From: Anaerolineaceae bacterium UBA2260
Lineage (GTDB): Bacteria; Chloroflexota; Anaerolineae; Anaerolineales; Anaerolineaceae
DNA length: 64,000 nucleotides
Assembly: GCA_002347485.1 (NCBI GenBank)
Contig: DDXM01000054.1
Coordinates: 94,908-158,907 of the forward strand
Direction of reading: 5' to 3'
Shown piece after piece: positions 52,544-61,249 of the stretch (the stretch's first letter is position 1; each line of letters opens with the position of its first letter). Below the pieces are notes generated by a model. It was not told the DNA's origin. It worked only from the letters and a program-made list of their open reading frames with translations, and did no database searches. A program made the position numbers and the translations under genes.

Positions 52544-53038
52544 CTATCCTCCAAAAGCGATGCGCTTGAAATCCTGCATCAGTTTTTCGTAGCGCTCTCC
52601 GCGCGGGGTAAAGAATAACCGGCGTTGTTCATCCGCCACCCATGAAAGGTCAATCTGCAGGTGTTCAGCCGGGAGCGCCTGCATGATACGGTCCGACCAC
52701 TCTACCACCAGCGGACCGTCGATCAAGAAAGTATCGATGTCCAGGTTTTCCGCTTCTGGGATGGACTCAATACGGTAAGCGTCTAGATGGGATAGTTGAT
52801 CGCCATTGGGTTGTCGGTACAGGTTCACCAGCACGAAGGTCGGGCTGGAAACCGGATCCACCGAGCCCCAGCCTTTCGCCAATCCTTGGACGAAGGTGGT
52901 TTTACCAGCGCCCAGGTCGCCGACCAGGCAGATCACGTCCCCGGGTTTTAGCAGCGCTCCCAGGCGGATGCCAAGCCGCCGCGTCTGTTCGGGACTGCGG
53001 CTGACAAAATCAACATTTCCGGAAGTTAAGATTGGCAT
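52544..53038 (-). CDS. tsaE: tRNA t6A synthesis ATPase TsaE
   Basis: This 164-residue P-loop ATPase drives turnover of the TsaB-TsaD complex. Walker A is GDLGAGKTT (about 42-50), followed by FVQGLAKGWG. The segment SPTFVLVNLY and the Walker B-type acidic stretch LVVEWSDRI (about 108-116) fit the family. The gene forms the group tsaE-tsaB-rimI with overlaps or one-base gaps, a classic bacterial cluster. Confidence 0.92.
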   Translation of the reverse strand: MPILTSGNVDFVSRSPEQTRRLGIRLGALLKPGDVICLVGDLGAGKTTFVQGLAKGWGSVDPVSSPTFVLVNLYRQPNGDQLSHLDAYRIESIPEAENLDIDTFLIDGPLVVEWSDRIMQALPAEHLQIDLSWVADEQRRLFFTPRGERYEKLMQDFKRIAFGG

Positions 53039-53079
53039 TATTTAAATTATATGCGCGTGGCGAAGGGTAAACAAGTGGA

Positions 53080-53298
53080 TCAGGCACCCGGCGCTTCCTT
53101 TTGATCGGAGATCGGCGCGGGGAAGTGCGTTTTCATGCGATGCGCCAATTCCCGCCGAGAAAGCAGCACTTTATGCGCGCAGGTTTCACATTCCAGGCCG
53201 ATATCCGCGCCCAGGCGCACGACCTTCCACGTGAACCCACCGCACGGATGCGCTTTCCTTAATTTCACCCGGTCTCCAAGGTTCAGCTCCGGCAACAT
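53080..53298 (-). CDS. DUF951 family small protein
   Basis: The 72-residue protein matches DUF951: LGDRVKLRKAHPCGGFTWKVVRLGADIGLECETCAHKVLLSRRELAHR is the whole core, here split by Cys at the CGG and CETC positions. The Cys/His pattern may bind a metal. The function is unknown, and the family occurs widely in Firmicutes and Chloroflexi. The ATG at 53298 has no ribosome binding site and lies six bases after a TATAAT, so the mRNA is leaderless. It ends 41 bases before tsaE and may be cotranscribed. Confidence 0.85.
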   Translation of the reverse strand: MLPELNLGDRVKLRKAHPCGGFTWKVVRLGADIGLECETCAHKVLLSRRELAHRMKTHFPAPISDQKEAPGA

Positions 53299-53304
53299 GC
53301 AGTC

Positions 53305-53310
53305 ATTATA
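53305..53310 (-). promoter_or_regulatory. -10 box for the leaderless DUF951 mRNA
   Basis: A perfect TATAAT on the minus strand ends six bases before the ATG. A second TATAAT-like box on the plus strand about ten bases away drives the opposite gene, so the two promoters overlap back to back. Confidence 0.55.
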
Positions 53311-53370
53311 ACCCATGATATAATCTTAAAATTACCTGGGAAATTCCAGGCCTAGGAGGAATTCCCTTTC

Positions 53371-54015
53371 ATGCTGAACCTGTCCCCAAGCCTGTTGATT
53401 TCGCGCATCATCACATTGATCTTCGCTTTGACCGTTCACGAGTTCGCTCACGCGTTCGTAGCCTACCGGTTCGGAGATACCACCGCGCACGACGCCGGGC
53501 GTTTGACCTTGAACCCGCTGAAACACCTGGATGTGTTCGGCTCATTGATGCTGCTGGTGGCAGGGTTTGGTTGGGCAAAACCTGTGCCGATCAACCCGTA
53601 CACATTGCGCCGCCGGTCTGATTCCGCCGTGATGTGGGTCTCATTGGCAGGTCCGATTTCCAACCTGCTGATGGCGATCCTGTCGGGTCTCCTCCTGCGC
53701 CTACGGATCTTCCCCTGGGTCGCGTCTGAGGGGTTCCTGCCTACGCCCGCGGAGTTTCTATTCACGTTCATGACCATCAACCTGGTGCTGATGCTATTCA
53801 ACCTGATCCCCCTCGCCCCGCTCGATGGCGAGAAAGTGTTGGGTAACCTGCTGCCGAAGAGCTGGGCAGATAACTTCGCAACCATCCAGCGCTACGGACC
53901 GATCCTGCTGCTGGTATTGTTGTTCGTGCTGCCGATGATCGGCATCGATATTATCAGTTGGATCATGACCCCGGCGTTAACCCAAATTCAAAAAGTCATC
54001 CTCGGAGTATCCTGA
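53371..54015 (+). CDS. Site-2-type intramembrane metalloprotease (M50)
   Basis: The 214-residue membrane protease of the S2P type cuts membrane proteins within the bilayer. It has the HExxH zinc motif as HEFAH (about 23-27) at the end of the first helix and the third ligand in PLAPLDGE (about 149-156). About five membrane helices are seen, and there is no PDZ or CBS domain. Short S2P proteins like this often act in regulation or small-molecule stress response, but no target is evident. A strong TAGGAGG ribosome binding site precedes the ATG. Confidence 0.9.
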   Translation: MLNLSPSLLISRIITLIFALTVHEFAHAFVAYRFGDTTAHDAGRLTLNPLKHLDVFGSLMLLVAGFGWAKPVPINPYTLRRRSDSAVMWVSLAGPISNLLMAILSGLLLRLRIFPWVASEGFLPTPAEFLFTFMTINLVLMLFNLIPLAPLDGEKVLGNLLPKSWADNFATIQRYGPILLLVLLFVLPMIGIDIISWIMTPALTQIQKVILGVS

Positions 54016-55001
54016 TGAGCACAAAGATCGCTATTCTTGGGTTTGGCCAGACAGGCGCGTCGATCGGCCTGGCACTGGCACCCTATAATGATAAAGTCAC
54101 CCGTGTAGGTCATTCTGCGGAAGTCAAGTTGATGAAAAAAGCAGCCGCGGAGGGCGCCTTCGACCGTACCGAGGTCAAGCTGCCCGACGCCGTGCGCGGC
54201 GCGGACATCGTGGTGATAGATTTTCCGACCGACATGGTGAAAGACGCGCTGCGCCTGATCGCCAGGGAGATCAAGCCCGAGACGGTTGTGCTTTGCTTTT
54301 CGGTAGTCTTCAGAACCATCTATGATTGGGTGCACGAGCTACTGCCCGCGGGTCAGCCTTTTATCCTGCTGCATCCGGTGATCAACCCCGAGCGCCTGGC
54401 CGATTGGAACGACACCCTGCAGACCCCCCACGCCGACCTATTTGAAAAATGCGACATGGTCATCGCCGCTGATCACGGCACCAGTTCGCGCGCCATGCAA
54501 ACCGCCTCTGATCTGACCACGCTGCTCAAAGCGAGACCCTATTTCACGGAACCAGCGGAGGCTGATGGCATTTTTGCCGCCGTGGAACAGTTGCCATTAT
54601 TGAACGCCGCGGCGGTCATCAACACGCTCACACACAGCCCCGGTTGGGGGGATGCCCGGCGCATCACCTCGCGGGCTTTCTTCCGCACCGCATCGATCAG
54701 TATGTTGTTTGATGAGGAGGAATACTTCGGCATCACCAGCCTGATGAACCGGGAAAATACCGCGCGCGTGCTGGATGAAGTGATCGCCGAACTGCAGGAA
54801 ATGCGCCGGATGATCACGGAAGATGATGAAGATGGACTACGCAAGACGCTGCACGACGCGCGCCAGGGATATAAATTGTGGCTCGACCAGCGCACCAGCG
54901 GTGAATGGGAGCGCGAAGAAAAACCGGAGGTGCCCGTATCCGGAAACTCCCTTGAGCGTTTGTTCGGCGGTAAGCCCCGCGACCTCAAAGACAAAAGGTA
55001 G
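54015..55001 (+). CDS. Prephenate dehydrogenase-like NAD(P)-binding protein
   Basis: The 328-residue protein begins with the NAD(P) loop KIAILGFGQTGASIGLAL (about 4-21) and shows a prephenate dehydrogenase-like layout. It has DIVVIDFPTDMVKDAL (about 70), PFILLHPVINPERL (about 112-125) and a helical second half. Catalytic His and other TyrA residues are not all recognisable to me, so the substrate may differ from prephenate. Its ATG overlaps the protease stop by one base. Confidence 0.75.
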   Translation: MSTKIAILGFGQTGASIGLALAPYNDKVTRVGHSAEVKLMKKAAAEGAFDRTEVKLPDAVRGADIVVIDFPTDMVKDALRLIAREIKPETVVLCFSVVFRTIYDWVHELLPAGQPFILLHPVINPERLADWNDTLQTPHADLFEKCDMVIAADHGTSSRAMQTASDLTTLLKARPYFTEPAEADGIFAAVEQLPLLNAAAVINTLTHSPGWGDARRITSRAFFRTASISMLFDEEEYFGITSLMNRENTARVLDEVIAELQEMRRMITEDDEDGLRKTLHDARQGYKLWLDQRTSGEWEREEKPEVPVSGNSLERLFGGKPRDLKDKR

Positions 55002-55003
55002 TC

Positions 55004-55261
55004 ATGGCATATTACTGCTACATCGTTGAATGCGCGGATGGCAGTTATTACACCGGCTGGAGCCTGGACCCCCTACGCCGGGAAAAGCAACACAACCAGG
55101 GCAGCGGCGCGGCTTACACGCGCATGCACCGCCCGGTGCGACTGGTTTACACGGAAGAATTACCAGACTTGCGCGCCGTGATGAAACGGGAAAGGGCGAT
55201 CAAAGCCCTTGGACATGCGCAGAAACAAAAGCTCATTCAATCACTACCCGGGAGTGAATAA
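55004..55261 (+). CDS. GIY-YIG nuclease family protein (UPF0213 type)
   Basis: The 85-residue single-domain protein reads YYCYIVECADGSYYTGWS at its start, the GIY-YIG motif as CYI...YYTGWS, followed by DPLRREKQHNQG and the conserved Arg/Glu. Small YhbQ/UPF0213 proteins have a nuclease fold, and their substrates are unclear. It lies two bases after the preceding gene and three bases before galK, so it is probably translated from the same mRNA. Confidence 0.88.
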   Translation: MAYYCYIVECADGSYYTGWSLDPLRREKQHNQGSGAAYTRMHRPVRLVYTEELPDLRAVMKRERAIKALGHAQKQKLIQSLPGSE

Positions 55262-55264
55262 ACA

Positions 55265-56392
55265 ATGACCATCGATCGGGGGCGTGTCATTTCACCGGGC
55301 AGGGTCAACCTGCTGGGCGAACACGTCGACTACAACGATGGTCTTGTATTACCGGTTGCGATTGATCGAGCGGTTACCATTCATTTTCGACGCACCAATG
55401 ACGCAGTCGTCACTTTGTACGCACGCGACCTCGGTGAAGAATGTCGCTTTCACCCTAAACAACTCCAGGACAAAACAGACATTAATGGCAAGCCATTACC
55501 AACCTGGGCGCTTTATCCCGCCGGCGTGGTCTGGAACTTGCTGAATTATGACCTCCCGGTTGAGGGATTTCGCGCGGATTTTCATGCCAACATCCCCATC
55601 GGCGCTGGGCTCAGCAGTTCTGCCGCCGTTGAAGTTGGTTTTGCCGTGGCGTGTGAAGCGCTCGGCGGATGGCAGCTGGATCGCCTGACCCTGGCGAGGA
55701 TCTGCCAGGAGGCCGAAAGCGAATATGTGGGCGTGAATTGCGGTTTAATGGACCAGTTCGCCAGCGCTTGCGGCGTGCAGGATCACGCCGTGATGCTCGA
55801 CACGCGCAGCCTGCATTACCGCGCGGTGCCTTTACCGCCTGAGACGGTCATCATCATTGCTGATTCCACTCTGCGGCGCGCGCTGGTCAATTCGGCTTAC
55901 AACGAGCGCCGCAGGGATTGCGACCAGGCGGTGGCGTATTTCCAAAACCTTGACCCCGCGGTGCGCGCCTTGCGGGATGTGACACCCGAGTTGTTCCTCA
56001 CCAGTGAGAACCATTTACCGCCGGTGGTTTTCCGGCACGCGCGGCATGTGGTGGAAGAGATCGCGCGAGTCAATGAAGCCATTACCCTGCTCGAGAAGAA
56101 CGACGCGGAGGGTTTCGGCAGGCTGATGTTTGCCACCCACACCTCACTCCGCGATCTATACGAAGTATCCCTGCCTGAACTTGATATCCTTGTCGATGGG
56201 GCATCCCATTTCGAGGGCTGCCTGGGAGCCCGCCTTACCGGCGCAGGGTTCGGCGGCTGCACGGTGAACCTGGTGAAAAAGGATCATGTCGATCAATTCA
56301 TCCACCAGTTGAGCGAACTGTACAAAGCAAAAACCGGCCTGACCGCCGCCATCTTTGCCACCACTCCCAGCCAGGGAGCCCATCTTTCCTGA
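55265..56392 (+). CDS. galK: Galactokinase
   Basis: The 375-residue GHMP-family kinase phosphorylates galactose at C1 with ATP, entering the Leloir pathway. It has the sugar-binding signature GRVNLLGEHVDYNDG (about 10-24), the ATP loop PIGAGLSSSAAVEVG (about 112-126) and the C-terminal GHMP motif TGAGFGGCTVNLV (about 328-340). The length is normal. galT and galE are not adjacent. It is followed after 20 bases by an ABC exporter ATPase gene. Confidence 0.95.
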   Translation: MTIDRGRVISPGRVNLLGEHVDYNDGLVLPVAIDRAVTIHFRRTNDAVVTLYARDLGEECRFHPKQLQDKTDINGKPLPTWALYPAGVVWNLLNYDLPVEGFRADFHANIPIGAGLSSSAAVEVGFAVACEALGGWQLDRLTLARICQEAESEYVGVNCGLMDQFASACGVQDHAVMLDTRSLHYRAVPLPPETVIIIADSTLRRALVNSAYNERRRDCDQAVAYFQNLDPAVRALRDVTPELFLTSENHLPPVVFRHARHVVEEIARVNEAITLLEKNDAEGFGRLMFATHTSLRDLYEVSLPELDILVDGASHFEGCLGARLTGAGFGGCTVNLVKKDHVDQFIHQLSELYKAKTGLTAAIFATTPSQGAHLS

Positions 56393-56412
56393 AATCGAAC
56401 AGGACAACAACC

Positions 56413-57405
56413 ATGCCTGATCAAAAAGCCATCTCCACCAACCAAATGCAAAAGACCTTCAAAACGCGGCAAGGATTTTGGAGACGCACCACGCGCGTCA
56501 CCGAGGCTGTGCGCGATGTGACGTTCGAGGTCAACAAAGGGGAACTTTTCGGGTTGCTTGGTCCCAACGGAGCGGGCAAAACCACCAGCGTAAAAATGCT
56601 TTCCACGCTGTTGCTGCCCACCAGCGGCACGATCACGATCCTCGGGCTGGATATTCTGCGTGACACGACAGAAGTGCGGAAACGCATCGGCTTCACCTTC
56701 GGCGGAGCTCGGGGATTGTATGGACGCTTGACCGCGGTGGAAAACCTGCGTTACTTCGCCGAGCTTTACGCCATGGAACCCGCTCTCACCCGCAAACGCA
56801 TCCCTGAACTGCTGGAACTGGTGAATCTGCTGGATCGCGGAAATGACAAGGTGGAGACCTATTCCAGCGGTATGCAGCAGCGCCTGCACCTGGCGCGCGC
56901 CCTGCTGCATGACCCGGAGTTGATCTTCCTGGATGAACCCACCGTCGGCATTGACCCCGTGGGGGCGCGCGAGTTGCGCGCAACGATTAAGGAATTGAAA
57001 GCGCGCGGAAAAACCATATTGCTGACCACCCATTACATGGCCGAAGCGGACGAACTTTGCGATCGCATCGCCATCATCAACAAGGGGCGCATCATCGCGA
57101 TGGACACCCCGGCAGGTATGAAATCGGGCATGACTTCAGAATCTGTCATCAACCTGCGAACTTCCAACGAGAACCTCACAGCTTTGAAGGCTATCCTCAG
57201 CCCAATCGATGGTAAAGCCACCATTCTTTGCAAGGAGAACACCGTCCAATCTGAGGTCAGCATTCGCACCGCTCACCCCTCAAGGGTGATAGAGGTCATT
57301 TCTCCATGGTTGAATACCGACCTGATCCAGACGATGGAGATGCGTAGCCAGACTCTGGAGGATGTGTACGTGGCCATCATCCAAAACGAGGAAGCCAATG
57401 GGTAA
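56413..57405 (+). CDS. ABC-2 type transporter ATP-binding protein
   Basis: The 330-residue exporter-type ABC ATPase has Walker A GPNGAGKTT (about 52-60), the Q-loop FTFGGARGLYGRLT, signature YSSGMQQRLHLARALLHDPE and Walker B LIFLDEPTVGIDP. After the ATPase a domain of about 100 residues (about 230-330) is typical of NatA/DrrA-type exporters. It works with the two permeases encoded next to move a drug, polysaccharide or ion out of the cell; the cargo is unknown. Its stop overlaps the first permease start. Confidence 0.9.
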   Translation: MPDQKAISTNQMQKTFKTRQGFWRRTTRVTEAVRDVTFEVNKGELFGLLGPNGAGKTTSVKMLSTLLLPTSGTITILGLDILRDTTEVRKRIGFTFGGARGLYGRLTAVENLRYFAELYAMEPALTRKRIPELLELVNLLDRGNDKVETYSSGMQQRLHLARALLHDPELIFLDEPTVGIDPVGARELRATIKELKARGKTILLTTHYMAEADELCDRIAIINKGRIIAMDTPAGMKSGMTSESVINLRTSNENLTALKAILSPIDGKATILCKENTVQSEVSIRTAHPSRVIEVISPWLNTDLIQTMEMRSQTLEDVYVAIIQNEEANG

Positions 57406-58186
57406 TTTCCTGCGCCTGGCACTTCGCCAGATGGATGTGCAACTGCGCATGCGCGTGCTCAGCCTTTGGAGTCTGGGATTATTCTTTACCCAGCCCGCCA
57501 TTTTCAGCGCGGTGGGCATGCTGCTCGCGCACGCCGCGGGAAACGCCAACCCTGACCTGATCTACACCGTGATCGGCGGGGGCATCATGGGGATGTGGAG
57601 CGGGCTGGTATTCACCTCGACCTTTGACATCCGCGCCGATAGGCGGGAGGGCACCCTCGAATTGATCGTCGGCAGCCCCACCCCGCTACGGCGCGTGGTG
57701 GGTTTCCGCTCATTATTGAACATCCTGGCGGGTTCCACCAGCATGCTTGCCGCGGTCACAGCGGCCGTCCTGATTTTTGACTATTCCTTCGCCGGGATCA
57801 ACGTCCCCGCGGTCATTCTTTCCTTCGCGTTGCTGCTCTTTGGTCTATGGTGCATGGGTATCTTCCTCGCCAACCTGCTCGCATGGTCGCGGCTTTCCGG
57901 CACCTTCGTCGACCTGCTGGAAATGCCCATCGCCCTGTTGTGCGGGTTCATGTACCCCATAAGCGTGTTGCCCAGTTGGATGCAGTATATTTCAGTGGTC
58001 TTTCCTATCCGTTGGAGCCTGCAAGCCATGCGTGAAGCCATGCGCGGAACCGCCGCGAACGCGGAACTGCTCAGCCTGTGGGGAATTTCGCTCGGCATCT
58101 CGCTGGTCTTCTACCTGTTCTCGCACTGGCTGGATGTCAAGGTGCACGACCATATTCGCGTGACTGGGGAGCTTCATTCCATATGA
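57398..58186 (+). CDS. ABC-2 type transporter permease 1
   Basis: The 262-residue protein has about six membrane helices and an ABC-2 domain pattern (DRREGTLELIVGSPTPLRRVVGFR, about 80-103, where the Arg/Glu-rich turn contacts the ATPase). The ATG at 57398 lies within the end of the ATPase gene (8-base overlap) and is preceded by GAGG about eight bases upstream. It forms half of the export channel with the next permease. The cargo is not predicted. Confidence 0.85.
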   Translation: MGNFLRLALRQMDVQLRMRVLSLWSLGLFFTQPAIFSAVGMLLAHAAGNANPDLIYTVIGGGIMGMWSGLVFTSTFDIRADRREGTLELIVGSPTPLRRVVGFRSLLNILAGSTSMLAAVTAAVLIFDYSFAGINVPAVILSFALLLFGLWCMGIFLANLLAWSRLSGTFVDLLEMPIALLCGFMYPISVLPSWMQYISVVFPIRWSLQAMREAMRGTAANAELLSLWGISLGISLVFYLFSHWLDVKVHDHIRVTGELHSI

Positions 58187-58983
58187 TCCGCAAGCTTGGT
58201 CAATTTTTCCGCTTGTACTTCTTCCAAGCCTGGTTCTCCTACCGCTCGCTGTTCGCGTGGAGCACTCCCTTCAGCTACATGACAAGCAAATTCGGGTTCC
58301 CGTTCTTTTCCATGCTCTACTTCGTATTCATCGGCAAATTCGTGGGCTTCGACAACCCGGAGTTTATCGTCATCGGCAATATCCTGCTCATGCCTTCCAT
58401 TAACGGTCTGTACGGGATATCCATGACGATCGGCGATGAACGCCAGTTCGGCGCGATGTCCTACCTGCTTGCCAGCCCCGCAGCGCGCGCTCCTTTGTTC
58501 TTAGGGCGAGCGTTCTTTCATATAATTGATGGGTTTATCACAGTGCTCGTCGCGCTACCCATCGCCATCCTGTTTTTCGGGCTTGGGTTCTCTGGGATCA
58601 ACCTGCTGCTGCTCGCCCTCTGCCTGATCCTGCTCTCCATCACTACCACCGGCTTGGGCTTCATCATGGGCACCATCAGCCTGGTCAGCCGCGATGGCTG
58701 GATGTTCACCAACACACTCGGGCAATTGCTCTTCATCCTCATCGGGGTCAACATTCCGGTGGATAAACTGCCGGCTTTTCTGCAGCCGATCTCGAACTAC
58801 CTGCCCATGACCAGGGGCATCCTGGCAGCCCGCCAGGTGCTGGATGGCGCGCGCTGGCTGGATGTTTCGGGGCTTCTCGGTGGCGAGATTCTGGTGGGAC
58901 TGGTTTACATTCTCATCGGGTACACCTTGTTCCGGTTAATTGAAAGAGCCAGTATGACTACTGGCTCCCTGGATAGCATCTAA
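58183..58983 (+). CDS. ABC-2 type transporter permease 2
   Basis: The 266-residue protein has about six helices with an ABC-2 pattern similar to permease 1: GDERQFGAMSYLLASPAARAPLFLGRAF near 85-110. It has a 20-residue N-terminal region that is partly amphipathic. The ATG overlaps the stop of permease 1 as ATGA. A heterodimer of the two permeases would make the pore. Confidence 0.85.
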   Translation: MIRKLGQFFRLYFFQAWFSYRSLFAWSTPFSYMTSKFGFPFFSMLYFVFIGKFVGFDNPEFIVIGNILLMPSINGLYGISMTIGDERQFGAMSYLLASPAARAPLFLGRAFFHIIDGFITVLVALPIAILFFGLGFSGINLLLLALCLILLSITTTGLGFIMGTISLVSRDGWMFTNTLGQLLFILIGVNIPVDKLPAFLQPISNYLPMTRGILAARQVLDGARWLDVSGLLGGEILVGLVYILIGYTLFRLIERASMTTGSLDSI

Positions 58984-58992
58984 GGAATAGCG

Positions 58993-59544
58993 TCAATCGG
59001 TAAAGACAGGCAGGTGTCCCAGCGCGATCACATCGCGCCACTTGGCGCGCTCACCCTCGGTGAATACTGCCACCTCGCTGACCACTTCTCCGCCGGCTTT
59101 CTGCACCAGCAGGCGCATGCCTTGCAGGGTCGACCCTGTGCTGATGACATCATCCACGATCACCACCTTCTTACCGCGCATCAGGTCGATGTCCTTCTCA
59201 TCCAGGTACAGGTACTGCGGCTCGCCAGTGGTGATGGAAAGGGTCTCGGTCTTCAGCGCGTCGCCCATGTACGGTTTGTATACTTTGCGCAGGACCACAT
59301 ACGGCTTGTTGGTTTCCACCGCCAGGGCATGAGCCAGCGGGATGCTCTTGGCTTCCGCCGTGAGCAGCACATCGTAATCGACCCCGGCCAGGCGGGCTGC
59401 CAGCGCGGAGGCGCAAGCTTGCACCAGCTCGGTATCACCCAGGATGTTGAGAATAGCGATCCGTAAGCCGGGTTTGATCTCAAACAGCGGCAGTTCGCGG
59501 TGAACGCCGGCTATGTCAACCGCATACGTTTGTCTAATTTCCAT
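58993..59544 (-). CDS. Adenine/hypoxanthine-type phosphoribosyltransferase
   Basis: The 183-residue type I phosphoribosyltransferase has the PRPP loop VVIVDDVISTGSTLQGM (about 120-136) with the two acidic residues, and a hydrophobic LLTAEAKSIPLAHAL stretch (about 55-69) as in Apt/Xpt-type purine salvage enzymes. The base specificity (adenine, xanthine, guanine) is open. The ATG at 59544 has GGAG six bases upstream. It faces the ABC-2 genes convergently with only a ten-base gap. Confidence 0.85.
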   Translation of the reverse strand: MEIRQTYAVDIAGVHRELPLFEIKPGLRIAILNILGDTELVQACASALAARLAGVDYDVLLTAEAKSIPLAHALAVETNKPYVVLRKVYKPYMGDALKTETLSITTGEPQYLYLDEKDIDLMRGKKVVIVDDVISTGSTLQGMRLLVQKAGGEVVSEVAVFTEGERAKWRDVIALGHLPVFTD

Positions 59545-59674
59545 CAAATTCTCCAAATGAAATTTTCGCGTGTATATAACCGCACCCTGAGTTTATCATA
59601 AATCAATGCCATTGCTTAAAATTTAGATTCCCGCGCTTCGGTGTGCGGGGATCCGGGAGAAAAGAAGTGTGTGG

Positions 59675-59736
59675 TAAAATCATCGAGAGCCGGGGACGCC
59701 GACCCCGGCTCTCTTTACTAAGGAGGAGAAGAAAAG
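59675..59736 (+). ncRNA. Structured leader-like or small RNA region with a hairpin and a ribosome-binding-like site
   Basis: In the 317-base gap between the phosphoribosyltransferase and ogt genes, a TAAAAT box (59675-59680) is followed by a perfect 11-bp stem (59685-59695 with 59703-59713, loop acgccga), then tttact. AAGGAGGAGAAGAAAAG comes next, but no start codon follows at the right distance. The rest of the gap holds no recognised feature. It may be a small RNA, or a terminator with a decayed gene start behind it. Confidence 0.35.
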
Positions 59737-59861
59737 AAGTCGCCCTGTAGATAGTTTAGCAGGGTTCACTTTATTAAACTTGACTCTTCCCCTACGATTA
59801 CCCTACAAATATCCGCAATTCGCTGAATTTTTGAGGTATTTTTACGGCAAGAAAAGGTGTG

Positions 59862-60353
59862 ATGGAAGGTTTCATACAATTCGAAAGCCCGATCGGGCAA
59901 ATCACGATCGAAAAATCAAAAAACGGATTGGCGCGTGTAGATATCAAAGCGGGTGATCAAAAGTCCCACATCGACACGTCGGATGAGCTATTGTTATCTG
60001 CCAGGCTGCAGGTGCTGGAATACCTGGCGGGTAAACGCAGAGCTTTCGATCTGCCACTGGATTGGAGCGAAATGACGGTTTTCCAGGCGGATGTGCTGCG
60101 CCTGACCCTCGCAATTGAATACGGCGAGGTGCGCGCCTACGGTGAGCTGGCAAACGCGTTGGGTAAGCCGGCTGCCAGCCGCGCAGTTGGCGGCGCGCTA
60201 GCACGCAACCCGCTGCCCCTGTTCATCCCCTGCCACCGCGTGGTCGCGTCTTCCGGCGCGCTGACGGGTTATTCCGCCACCGGGGGCATCGCCACCAAAG
60301 CCCGGCTGCTAGAATTGGAGGGACATCGCGTTGTCGGTCAAAAATTGGGTTAA
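59862..60353 (+). CDS. ogt: Methylated-DNA-protein-cysteine methyltransferase
   Basis: This suicide repair protein of 163 residues moves the O6-methyl group of guanine to its own Cys. The active site PCHRVVASSG (Cys124, His125, Arg126) is preceded by the FQADVLRLTLAIEYGEVRAYGELA helix-turn-helix, and ALTGYSATGG follows. The N-terminal domain is short, as in Ogt. An AAGG a few bases before ATG may be the ribosome binding site. The 3' end overlaps the start of the EamA gene. Confidence 0.95.
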   Translation: MEGFIQFESPIGQITIEKSKNGLARVDIKAGDQKSHIDTSDELLLSARLQVLEYLAGKRRAFDLPLDWSEMTVFQADVLRLTLAIEYGEVRAYGELANALGKPAASRAVGGALARNPLPLFIPCHRVVASSGALTGYSATGGIATKARLLELEGHRVVGQKLG

Positions 60354-61245
60354 ATTCTTCGCGCTCGGGCTGGTTTGGGGCAGCTCCTTCTTCTGGATCA
60401 AGATCGGCCTTCAAGAAGTTGGTCCACTGCACGTGGTATTCTTTAGAGTCTTGTTCGCCCTGCTGGGTCTTGGCGCGTTTTACCTGTTCACGCGCCGAAG
60501 TTTTTCCATCCGCAAAGCCTGGAAACTGTATTTATTTCTTGGTATCTTCAACGTAGCCCTGCCATTCTTCCTCGTCTCCTGGAGCGAAACGCACATCACC
60601 TCCGGAATGGCGTCGATCCTCAACTCGATGCAGCCGCTGACCACCTCGCTGATCGCGGCTATCTTCATCGAAGAAGAAAAACTGACCCCGCAGCGCATCG
60701 CTGGTTTGCTGCTCGGGTTCGGCGGCGTGCTTGTGCTCATGTCGAACAAGTTAAGCGGCGCGTTGACCAGCGAGGGAGTCGGTGTTCTGGCGATGGTGAT
60801 CGCGGTTTTCTGCTACGGCTCCAGTAGGGTCTTCGCGCGCATCCACAATGGCGGCGTCAAACCCGAAGATCAGGCGCTCGGTCAATTCGTGCTGGGTATG
60901 TTCTTTATCATCCCGTCGATGCTGACCTTTGAATCCCCATTCACTCTGCCGGTAAGACCAGTCTCTTACCTGGCTTTCGCCTGGTTGGGGCTGCTCGGCT
61001 CCTTTTTCGCCGCGGTCACCTGGTACTCGCTGCTGGATGAGATCGGCCCGGCGCGTGTCAGCATGACCACTTACATGTTTCCGCTGGTAGGCGTGATCCT
61101 GGGCACAACAATCCTCAAGGAACCGGTGAACTGGCGCATCCTTGTGGGTGGATTGATTATTTTGGGGGCTATAATCATAGTGAATCAAAAAAAGAGACCG
61201 GATGTGATTGTTCATCCGGCCAGTCGAATGACCAAGGAATCGTGA
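60331..61245 (+). CDS. EamA/DMT-family transporter
   Basis: The 304-residue integral membrane protein has about ten helices in two EamA repeats (about 5-135 and 148-285), with an SSFFWIKIGLQEVGP start and a basic C-terminus. It is a different paralogue from the one at 780-1673. The start is a TTG inside the end of ogt, with GGAGG nine bases upstream, so translation may be coupled. The cargo is unknown. Confidence 0.85.
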   Translation: MSVKNWVKFFALGLVWGSSFFWIKIGLQEVGPLHVVFFRVLFALLGLGAFYLFTRRSFSIRKAWKLYLFLGIFNVALPFFLVSWSETHITSGMASILNSMQPLTTSLIAAIFIEEEKLTPQRIAGLLLGFGGVLVLMSNKLSGALTSEGVGVLAMVIAVFCYGSSRVFARIHNGGVKPEDQALGQFVLGMFFIIPSMLTFESPFTLPVRPVSYLAFAWLGLLGSFFAAVTWYSLLDEIGPARVSMTTYMFPLVGVILGTTILKEPVNWRILVGGLIILGAIIIVNQKKRPDVIVHPASRMTKES

Positions 61246-61249
61246 TTTA

